Source: Comamonas sp. lk (GTDB lineage: Bacteria; Pseudomonadota; Gammaproteobacteria; Burkholderiales; Burkholderiaceae_C). Taken from it: DNA of 35,129 nt. The translations under genes and the position numbers were made by a program. The stretch lies in NCBI GenBank assembly GCA_943324505.2, contig CALPLW020000006.1, positions 1 through 35,129 of the forward strand. Reading direction: 5' to 3'. The stretch's first letter is position 1. Every line of letters begins with the position of its first letter. Below are positions 28,344 to 35,129 of this stretch, one piece after another. The notes beneath the pieces are model-generated. The model saw only the letters and a program-made list of their open reading frames with translations. It ran no database searches and was not told where the DNA came from.

Positions 28344-29466
28344 CCTGACGCTGATTTTCCTGGCTGCGGGGCTCACCCTGTACCTGACCAGCAGGAGCCT
28401 GGCCCGGCGCGCAAAGAGCTACCAGGCGGGCATGCAAAGCCTGCTCCAACTGGGCGCGCAGGGGCTCGACCCACTCGACATTCCGCCCGCCGCCTGGCCG
28501 CTTTTGGCCGCCGGCGGCTGGCAGCATCTGCAGTTGTCAGGCGACTGGTTCGGCTACCTGGTCGAGTCCGAATGGGGAAAAAAACCAGAGCAGCCACTTA
28601 AAAGAGGCCCCAAGGCAAGCACGCCACTGGCATTTCGACTGAGCAGTGGTAACGACGTTTTGCTGGTGATGACACTGACCCACAGCGCCGTTGGGGGCGA
28701 GGGACGCCTGTTCGCCGAGCAACTGGCCAAGGTGTTTGTCTTGCTGCTGGAATCGGCGCTGCGCGTTCGGACCGAAGCCATTTCGGTGGCCATGGCCGAG
28801 CGGGCCAGGTTGACGCTCTACCTGCAGCACGACATGCGCAATCTGGCCCAATGGGTCGGCTGGGTGTGCTCTGATTTCAATGATTGCCAACAGCCCGAGA
28901 GCCTGCTCATCGCAGCGCGGCGCCTGCAACAAAATGCACCGCTGGCACGGGAACGTGCAGATCGGCTGGTGGCTCTGCTCGGAAACAACCCAGCCAATCA
29001 ACAAGCGGCCCTGCTGGACTTGAGGCTAGCGGTAGAAAATGCAGCGCAAATGGCCGGGGTACAGGTCGACATCTCTGGGCAGGCACAGGCCTGGATCGCA
29101 CAAACCTTGCTGGCCCGAGCCTTGGACAACCTGTTTTCTAACCTGGCGCCCAATTGGCGCAATCCTGGCGCCGACAAACCGGTGCTTCATTTGCGAACCA
29201 GTACAGAAAGTCCATTTAAACCGGCCATGGCAGAGTTGCGGTTTTTTAGCCCTTGGCCGAACGCGCAAGTGCGCATAGAGCCATTGAGACTCTTTGAACC
29301 GTTTGCAAGCGGGCGGCCAGGCGGGCTGGGGCTTGGCCTCTACCAGGCTCGCAAAAGCCTGCAGGAAGCCCACGGCGACCTTAGCGCAGAAGTCGATGAC
29401 CTTGGGATTACCTTTGTCCTGACGATTCCGGACCGCCAAATTCAAGTTTCAGCCGGCGCCAACTAA
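28321..29466 (+). CDS. Histidine kinase (atypical HDxxN H-box, PrsK-like)
   Basis: H-box-like LYLQHDMRNLAQWV, N-box ALDNLFSNLAPNW, G-box GRPGGLGLGLYQARKSLQEAHG; starts inside upstream RR gene. Confidence 0.82.
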   Translation: MDYGVLNSLTLIFLAAGLTLYLTSRSLARRAKSYQAGMQSLLQLGAQGLDPLDIPPAAWPLLAAGGWQHLQLSGDWFGYLVESEWGKKPEQPLKRGPKASTPLAFRLSSGNDVLLVMTLTHSAVGGEGRLFAEQLAKVFVLLLESALRVRTEAISVAMAERARLTLYLQHDMRNLAQWVGWVCSDFNDCQQPESLLIAARRLQQNAPLARERADRLVALLGNNPANQQAALLDLRLAVENAAQMAGVQVDISGQAQAWIAQTLLARALDNLFSNLAPNWRNPGADKPVLHLRTSTESPFKPAMAELRFFSPWPNAQVRIEPLRLFEPFASGRPGGLGLGLYQARKSLQEAHGDLSAEVDDLGITFVLTIPDRQIQVSAGAN

Positions 29467-29516
29467 CCTGGTCCGAGTAGCACGCTGACAATCGGCCGCC
29501 GTCCGTCTGCCTTGAG

Positions 29517-30146
29517 TTAATGCAAGTGCCGCGGCTTGCGCCCGCCGCCATGGCCGCCACCGTGGCCACCGCCGGAGCCGCGCGGCGGCTTGCCCAATTG
29601 CATGGAGTTCACCAGATCGTCAAAGCGCTGTCCAAACAGCTTGTCAATCTCGGCCACTACGCCACCGAGTTCGGCGCCGTCAAAGTGGCGCTCCATCATG
29701 TTGACCACGTCCTGCACCAGCAGGTCGCGCTGAACTTGCATGATGGAAGCTGGGTCCGGCCCGACAAACAGCATCATGAAATCATCGCGCGACTCGGCCT
29801 CTGTTTCTTCGTCTTCATCGTCAAATTCAGCGTCATAAAAGGTCACCTCCACCGCAGCGCCGGTTGCGGCCAAGTCGTTGAGGTTCATGCAGACCTCGTC
29901 CAAAATCTGGCGAAAATCATCGTCGCCGGCCACGGTCCAGCAGATTTGCAGCATGTGCTCTTGCGCCTCAAACTTGATGCCTGGCTCGTCCTCGTAGCTG
30001 CTCTCGGCAGCATCGGCCAGGGAGCGGGCGCCGGCGTACTTCCAGAGCGGCTTGAGCGCTTCTTGTAACTGCTCGAAGGCGACTTCGGGGCGCAGGGTGA
30101 TCTGGCCGTGCACATGGATTTCAAAAGGGGCGTTGTAGCGTGGCAT
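29517..30146 (-). CDS. Conserved hypothetical acidic protein with Gly/His-rich C-terminal tail
   Basis: Long ORF MPRYNAPFEIHVHGQITLRPEVAFEQLQEALKPLWKYAG...GGGHGGGHGGGRKPRHLH; operon-like spacing with next gene. Confidence 0.8.
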   Translation of the reverse strand: MPRYNAPFEIHVHGQITLRPEVAFEQLQEALKPLWKYAGARSLADAAESSYEDEPGIKFEAQEHMLQICWTVAGDDDFRQILDEVCMNLNDLAATGAAVEVTFYDAEFDDEDEETEAESRDDFMMLFVGPDPASIMQVQRDLLVQDVVNMMERHFDGAELGGVVAEIDKLFGQRFDDLVNSMQLGKPPRGSGGGHGGGHGGGRKPRHLH

Positions 30147-30195
30147 GGCGCTTAGTGTAGTACGGTCGAGCGTCTCAACCGCTTGCTTTCACGCT

Positions 30196-31239
30196 TCAGG
30201 AGCGACGCGCCAAAGGCAGGTTAAGCAAGAGATTTTGTGGTTTGAGTTTGAGCCGCTGGTGCTCATCCATGGCCATGGCCAGATAGACCGGCCGGCCAGC
30301 CACCGCGACCAGCATATCGGCTGGGTTGGCGAACTCCAGGCGAAACAGGCAGAGCAGGCGGCGCATGCGCTCTGCATCGGGTTCATCGCCTTCGTACAGA
30401 TCATTCAGAATGCCGCTGGCCTGGGCATCCAGACCCACGTGCCACACCCAGTGCTCGTCAACGATCTCGCGGTCAGTCTGCACACGCACCTCGACTTTGA
30501 GGAAATGGCTGACCCACCGCTGCAGCAACTCTGCCAGCGCCAACAGTGCGGGTTGACCCTGGTTGAGGTTGAGCACCAGGTCAAAGTGCTCGCTGCGCGG
30601 CCAGTACAGGTCGGGTTTGTCGGCATCCAAGACGTCCAGGTCCACACTGCGCAGCGGCACGCCGCCTTGACGCAGCAACTCCCCCACGCTTCCAAAACCC
30701 GCCGACAGGGCATGGCGCTCCACCGTTTCATCGTCGGCGGCCATCACCGCACCGTCTTCCAGCACCGAGATTTTTTGGGTTCGAAACAACATCTCAGCCA
30801 CGCGGGCCTGCATCGCCGTGGCGGTGTCACCGAGCACATGGCGCAGCAAGATCTGGGTGAGTTGCTGCACCAGCACCGGCGCCACATCAACACCCTCACC
30901 CTGAAACAAGGCCAGGTAAGCCGCCTCCAGCGTGGGGGCGGCCAGCAGGCGGTCACGAAAGCGCAGCCACACACCATAGTTGTCAGCGGCATCCGGGTCC
31001 TGCAAGGCCTGCAGAGCAGCGGCCGGCACTGTGTGGCGGGGATCGGCAATGAGGCTCTCATGCAAACCCAGTTCAGCCGCACAGGAGGCGGGAATGGGGG
31101 CGATTTCGGGGCGTTGCAGCAGCACACGCAGAAAATCGTCGGTCAGGACCAAGTGCCCTTCCGGGTTGACAGCCAGATACGTGTAGCCGCAAGAGGGCCA
31201 GAAGTCGTGCCGGGTTGGCGCGACGGCCGCAGAGGAAGT
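30196..31239 (-). CDS. Conserved hypothetical protein (DUF6352-like); start codon unresolved
   Basis: Long ORF with ordered protein-like sequence DFWPSCGYTYLAVNPEGHLVLTDDFLR...; ORF extends upstream into tRNA-Leu with no ATG/GTG/TTG between the tRNA and the DFWPSCGY region. Confidence 0.75.
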   Translation of the reverse strand, partial: TSSAAVAPTRHDFWPSCGYTYLAVNPEGHLVLTDDFLRVLLQRPEIAPIPASCAAELGLHESLIADPRHTVPAAALQALQDPDAADNYGVWLRFRDRLLAAPTLEAAYLALFQGEGVDVAPVLVQQLTQILLRHVLGDTATAMQARVAEMLFRTQKISVLEDGAVMAADDETVERHALSAGFGSVGELLRQGGVPLRSVDLDVLDADKPDLYWPRSEHFDLVLNLNQGQPALLALAELLQRWVSHFLKVEVRVQTDREIVDEHWVWHVGLDAQASGILNDLYEGDEPDAERMRRLLCLFRLEFANPADMLVAVAGRPVYLAMAMDEHQRLKLKPQNLLLNLPLARRS

Positions 31240-31332
31240 GGTGCCCGGGACCGGAATCGAACCGGTACGCCCCTTATGCAGGAAAGCGGCGGATTTTAAG
31301 TCCGATGTGTCTACCAATTTCACCACCCGGGC
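31239..31332 (-). tRNA. tRNA-Leu (anticodon TAA)
   Basis: Reverse: GCCCGGGTGGTGAAATTGGTAGACACATCGGACTTAAAATCC...GGTTCGATTCCGGTCCCGGGCACCA; 7-bp acceptor stem, encoded CCA. Confidence 0.95.
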
Positions 31333-31358
31333 ACGGCAGCAAGCAGCCGGAGTTGTTC

Positions 31359-31432
31359 TGGAGGCGCGACCCGGAGTCGAACCGGGCTAGACGGATTTGC
31401 AATCCGTTGCATAACCGATTTGCTATCGCGCC
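31359..31432 (-). tRNA. tRNA-Cys (anticodon GCA)
   Basis: Reverse: GGCGCGATAGCAAATCGGTTATGCAACGGATTGCAAATCCGTCTAGCCCGGTTCGACTCCGGGTCGCGCCTCCA. Confidence 0.95.
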
Positions 31433-31445
31433 ATTCATCTGACAA

Positions 31446-31472
31446 AAAAGGGAAGCACTTGGCTTCCCTTTT
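31446..31472 (-). terminator. Rho-independent terminator-like hairpin between tRNA-Gly and tRNA-Cys
   Basis: Perfect 11-bp stem AAAAGGGAAGC/GCTTCCCTTTT with 5-nt loop, T-run on the minus strand (complement of a44-a49). Confidence 0.7.
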
Positions 31473-31480
31473 CTTCAATT

Positions 31481-31556
31481 TGGAGCGGGAAAAGAGTCTC
31501 GAACTCTCGACCTCAACCTTGGCAAGGTTGCGCTCTACCAACTGAGCTATTCCCGC
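31481..31556 (-). tRNA. tRNA-Gly (anticodon GCC)
   Basis: Reverse: GCGGGAATAGCTCAGTTGGTAGAGCGCAACCTTGCCAAGGTTGAGGTCGAGAGTTCGAGACTCTTTTCCCGCTCCA. Confidence 0.96.
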
Positions 31557-31631
31557 ATTTCAAGCTTCAAATTATAGCGAAGATTTTCTGCCTGTTTGGC
31601 GCAGGCCCAAAAAATTTACGCCTCTGTGCCC

Positions 31632-34073
31632 TCAATGCTTGACCGAACCAAGTAGTTCAGCAGGCACTACCACCTCAGCGGGGGCGGCCACCACCAGGGG
31701 CTCGTCATCCGGCAGCGGGGTCGGCATGCGCTCCAGCGCCACTTCCAGCACCTTGTCGATCCAGCGCACGGGCACGATTTCCAGACCGTTTTTGACATTT
31801 TCCGGAATGTCCTGCAAGTCTTTGGCGTTTTCTTCTGGAATCAGCACCGTCTTGATGCCGCCGCGCAGTGCGGCCAGCAACTTCTCTTTCAAGCCGCCAA
31901 TGGCGGTGACCTCACCACGCAGGGTGATCTCACCCGTCATCGCCACGTCGCTGCGCACCGGGATGCCGGTCATGGCCGACACAAAGGCGGTGGTCATGGC
32001 AGCACCAGCGCTGGGCCCGTCCTTGGGTGTGGCGCCGTCGGGCACATGGATGTGAATGTCTTTCTTTTCGAAAAACTCATCCTTGATGCCCAAGCGGCGC
32101 GATCGGCTGCGCACCACGGTGCGGGCCGCCTCTACAGATTCTTTCATGACGTCGCCCAGCGAGCCGGTGCGTGTGATCACGCCCTTGCCCGGCATCATGG
32201 CGGCCTCGATGGTGAGCAAGTCACCGCCGACCTCGGTCCAAGCCAGCCCGACCACCTGCCCCACCTGGTTCTGCTGCTCAGCGCGGCCGTAGGAGTATTT
32301 GCGTACCCCCAGAAAGTCGTTCAGGTTGTCCGCTGTGACCTTGACCTGGGGCAGCATCTTCATGAGTTGCAGTCCTTTGACCACCTTGCGGCAAATCTTG
32401 GACAACTCCCGCTCAAGCGAGCGCACCCCGGCTTCACGGGTGTAGTAGCGCACGATGTCGCGCACCGCATCTTCACCCACCAAGAGCTCGGCTTCTTTGA
32501 CGCCGTTGTTCTTGAGTTGCTTGGGCAACAGGTATTTGATGGCGATGCTGACCTTTTCGTCTTCTGTGTAACCCGACAGGCGGATGACTTCCATGCGGTC
32601 CAGCAGGGCCGGCGGGATATTCATCGAGTTGGACGTGGCGACAAACATGACGTCGCTGAGGTCGAAGTCAACCTCCACATAGTGGTCACCAAACTTGTGG
32701 TTTTGCTCTGGGTCGAGCACCTCCAGCAGGGCGCTGGAAGGATCGCCACGAAAATCAGTGCCGAGCTTGTCGATCTCATCGAGCAGAAACAAGGGGTTGC
32801 GTGTGCCGACCTTGGACAGGCTCTGCAACACCTTCCCCGGCATAGCGCCGATGTAGGTGCGGCGGTGGCCCCGGATTTCGGCCTCGTCACGCATGCCGCC
32901 CAAGGCCATGCGAACGTATTTGCGCCCGGTGGCCTTGGCTATCGACTGACCCAGCGAGGTTTTACCCACGCCCGGTGGGCCGACCAGGCACAAAATGGGC
33001 GCCTTCACCTTGTCAACCCGTTGCTGCACAGCAAGGTATTCCAGGATGCGGTCCTTGACCTTGTCCAGGCCATAGTGGTCTTCGTTGAGCACGGTCTCGG
33101 CATTGCCCAGGTTGTGCTTGATCTTGGTCTTGCTGGCCCAGGGCAGGCCGGTGAGCACATCAATGTAATTGCGGACCACCGTGGCCTCAGCCGACATGGG
33201 CGACATCAGCTTGAGCTTTTTGAGTTCGCCTTCAGCCTTCTTCAGGGCTTCTTTAGGCATTTTGGCGGCCTTGATCTTTTTCTCGATCTCATCCACATCG
33301 GCACCGTCTTCGCCCTCACCCAGTTCCTTCTGGATGGCCTTGACCTGCTCATTGAGGTAAAAGTCGCGCTGGTTTTTTTCCATCTGGCGCTTGACGCGAC
33401 CACGGATTTTTTTGTCGACGTTGAGGATATCGACCTCGCGCTCGATCTGCTCAAAGAGGTTTTCCAGCCGCTCCTTGACGCTGGCCAAGTCAAGCACGAC
33501 CTGCTTGCTCTCCAGCTTCAGGGGCAGGTGGGCGGCGATGGTGTCGGCCAGACGCCCGGCGTCATCAATGCTGGAAATTGAAGTCAGGATTTCCGGTGGA
33601 ATTTTTTTGTTGAGCTTGACGTACTGATCAAACTGCTGCATCACTGCCCGGCGCAGGGCTTCAATCTCGCTGGCCTTGGCCCGGGCCGGGCCTTCTGCCT
33701 GGTCCACAACGACCATCGGCGTCAGCTTGGCGGTGAAGTGTGACTCGCCCTCGTCAATCTTGTCCACATGGGCACGTTGTTGTCCTTCAACCAGCACCTT
33801 CACGGTGCCATCCGGCAGCTTGAGCATCTGCAGGATGGTGGAGACGCAGCCGACATCAAACATGTCGGTGACCAGGGGGTCATCTTTGGCTGCCGCTTTT
33901 TGCGCCACCAGCATGATGCGCCGGTCTGCCTCCATGGCCGCCTCCAGCGCTTTGATGCTTTTGGGGCGACCCACAAAGAGAGGGATCACCATGTGGGGGA
34001 AAACCACGACGTCCCGCAAGGGGAGCAGTGGCAATTCAATCTGGGTAGCAGGTAAGGGAGTGTGACCGGACAT
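31632..34073 (-). CDS. lon: ATP-dependent protease Lon
   Basis: LPLLPLRDVVVFPHMVIPLFVGR, GPPGVGKTSLGQSIAKATGRKYVRMALGGMRDEAEIRGHRRTYIGAMPG, catalytic GATPKDGPSAGAAM. Confidence 0.98.
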   Translation of the reverse strand: MSGHTPLPATQIELPLLPLRDVVVFPHMVIPLFVGRPKSIKALEAAMEADRRIMLVAQKAAAKDDPLVTDMFDVGCVSTILQMLKLPDGTVKVLVEGQQRAHVDKIDEGESHFTAKLTPMVVVDQAEGPARAKASEIEALRRAVMQQFDQYVKLNKKIPPEILTSISSIDDAGRLADTIAAHLPLKLESKQVVLDLASVKERLENLFEQIEREVDILNVDKKIRGRVKRQMEKNQRDFYLNEQVKAIQKELGEGEDGADVDEIEKKIKAAKMPKEALKKAEGELKKLKLMSPMSAEATVVRNYIDVLTGLPWASKTKIKHNLGNAETVLNEDHYGLDKVKDRILEYLAVQQRVDKVKAPILCLVGPPGVGKTSLGQSIAKATGRKYVRMALGGMRDEAEIRGHRRTYIGAMPGKVLQSLSKVGTRNPLFLLDEIDKLGTDFRGDPSSALLEVLDPEQNHKFGDHYVEVDFDLSDVMFVATSNSMNIPPALLDRMEVIRLSGYTEDEKVSIAIKYLLPKQLKNNGVKEAELLVGEDAVRDIVRYYTREAGVRSLERELSKICRKVVKGLQLMKMLPQVKVTADNLNDFLGVRKYSYGRAEQQNQVGQVVGLAWTEVGGDLLTIEAAMMPGKGVITRTGSLGDVMKESVEAARTVVRSRSRRLGIKDEFFEKKDIHIHVPDGATPKDGPSAGAAMTTAFVSAMTGIPVRSDVAMTGEITLRGEVTAIGGLKEKLLAALRGGIKTVLIPEENAKDLQDIPENVKNGLEIVPVRWIDKVLEVALERMPTPLPDDEPLVVAAPAEVVVPAELLGSVKH

Positions 34074-34097
34074 GAGTAAGCCTTTCGTTACCTGTTC

Positions 34098-34125
34098 AAT
34101 ATGAATCGACTAAGACAGTTTTCAA
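34098..34125 (-). promoter_or_regulatory. Candidate promoter for lon
   Basis: Minus strand TTGAAA-N16-CATATT, with the -10 element 25 bp upstream of the lon start. Confidence 0.35.
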
Positions 34126-34193
34126 CCCAGCCCCGATTATGACTGGCAGGTTTTGCACCTAACTGGCCTACTCTGTGGCAAATAGGTGCTTGA

Positions 34194-35129
34194 TCAAGCC
34201 TTCTTGGCCGCTTCGCGGTACAGAAGCAGTGGCGGCTTGTTTTCTTCAATGGTGCTCTCGTCCACAACCACCTTTTCCACGTTGGAACTGCTGGGCAGCT
34301 CGTACATGGTGTCGATCAGGGCCTGTTCCAGGATGGAGCGCAGACCCCGTGCGCCGGTCTTGCGTGCCAGCGCCTTCTTGGCAATGGCTTTGAGCGCGGA
34401 CGGCCGAATTTCCAGATCAACGCCTTCCATGGCCAAGAGCTTGCCATATTGCTTGACCAGGGCGTTTTTCGGCTCGGTCAGGATCTGGATCAGGGCATCT
34501 TCAGACAGTTCGGCCAAGGTGGCCACCACCGGCATACGCCCGACCAGCTCAGGGATCAGGCCAAATTTGATCAGGTCTTCAGGCTCAACGTCCTTGAACA
34601 CCTCGGTCAGCGTACGGTCTGCCTTGCTCTTGACGGATGCACCAAAACCGATGCCAGAGGACGCAGTGCGGTTCTCGATCACCTTCTCCAGCCCAGAAAA
34701 AGCACCGCCACAAATGAACAGGATGTTGGTGGTGTCGATCTGCACGAAATCCTGGTTGGGGTGCTTGCGCCCCCCCTGTGGCGGCACACTGGCCATGGTG
34801 CCTTCGATCAGCTTGAGCAGGGCTTGTTGCACACCCTCGCCCGACACGTCCCGGGTGATGGAAGGGTTGTCGGACTTGCGCGAGATTTTGTCGATTTCGT
34901 CGATATAGACGATGCCGCGCTGGGCCCGCTCCACCTCGTAATTACAGCTTTGCAGCAACTTGAGCACGATGTTTTCCACGTCCTCGCCCACGTAACCGGC
35001 TTCGGTCAGCGTGGTGGCGTCGGCCATGACAAAGGGCACGTCCAGCATGCGGGCCAGGGTTTGCGCCAGCAGGGTCTTACCTGAACCCGTGGGGCCAATG
35101 AGCAAGATATTGCTTTTGGCCAGCTCCAC
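34194..35129 (-). CDS. clpX: ATP-dependent Clp protease ATP-binding subunit ClpX (N-terminus beyond window end)
   Basis: [53 protein letters not shown]; order clpX-lon. Confidence 0.97.
   Translation of the reverse strand: MELAKSNILLIGPTGSGKTLLAQTLARMLDVPFVMADATTLTEAGYVGEDVENIVLKLLQSCNYEVERAQRGIVYIDEIDKISRKSDNPSITRDVSGEGVQQALLKLIEGTMASVPPQGGRKHPNQDFVQIDTTNILFICGGAFSGLEKVIENRTASSGIGFGASVKSKADRTLTEVFKDVEPEDLIKFGLIPELVGRMPVVATLAELSEDALIQILTEPKNALVKQYGKLLAMEGVDLEIRPSALKAIAKKALARKTGARGLRSILEQALIDTMYELPSSSNVEKVVVDESTIEENKPPLLLYREAAKKA

Noticed and set aside
29530-29580. GCC/CCACC short tandem repeats as a possible CRISPR-like or VNTR locus
   Set aside because: They simply encode the Gly/His tail; no spacers or regular repeat units.
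30145-31299. 384-aa ORF antisense to the conserved hypothetical gene
   Set aside because: Composition (HQHRQ-rich) typical of antisense shadow ORFs; the opposite strand has coherent protein sequence and runs into the tRNA.
31242-31326. N-terminal MVKLVDTSDLKSAAFLHKGRTGSIPVPGT extension of the 30196..31326 ORF
   Set aside because: This peptide is the translation of tRNA-Leu, a common annotation artefact; not accepted as coding without proteomic evidence.
32046-33581. 511-aa ORF antisense to lon
   Set aside because: Mirror of a highly conserved lon gene; His/Leu/Gln-rich composition typical of antisense frames in high-GC codon-biased genes.

Overview
The window is a high-GC chromosomal segment that looks betaproteobacterial, probably Burkholderiales/Comamonadaceae judging by gene content and protein style; no search was possible. 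Left part: sodB (partial), xseA, exbB/exbD, lpxK, a Trm112-like gene, kdsB, adk, an asparaginase divergent from lexA, then a fatty-acid/CoA catabolism block (2-hydroxyacid dehydrogenase, 3-hydroxyacyl-CoA dehydrogenase, enoyl-CoA hydratase, Crp/Fnr regulator, APH-like kinase, acyl-CoA dehydrogenase). Centre: two tandem HD-GYP genes divergent from a long MSHA-type pilus/T2SS-like assembly locus (ExeA/MshM ATPase, MshL secretin, TPR/MshN-like protein, MshE ATPase, MshG platform, PilMN-like, PilO-like and PilP-like proteins, small membrane protein) that ends in an overlapping response-regulator/histidine-kinase pair and contains no recognisable pilin. Right part: two conserved hypothetical genes, a tRNA cluster (Leu-Cys-Gly), lon and clpX (partial). 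The most interesting signals are: (1) the pilin-less MSHA-like machine with an MshEN c-di-GMP-binding motif pair, next to two intact HD-GYP phosphodiesterases and a compact two-component system; (2) a small dispersed repeat (CTAT-N7-ATAGC-N17-CAAGGGCT-N-CAG-N3-AATT) present in register inside lpxK, inside the asparaginase gene, and in degenerate form downstream of lexA; (3) a roughly 20-aa in-frame insertion in XseA built on an inverted repeat; (4) a gene whose conserved-looking N-terminus has no ATG/GTG/TTG start outside the upstream tRNA-Leu. No CRISPR array, prophage, IS element or rRNA was seen.
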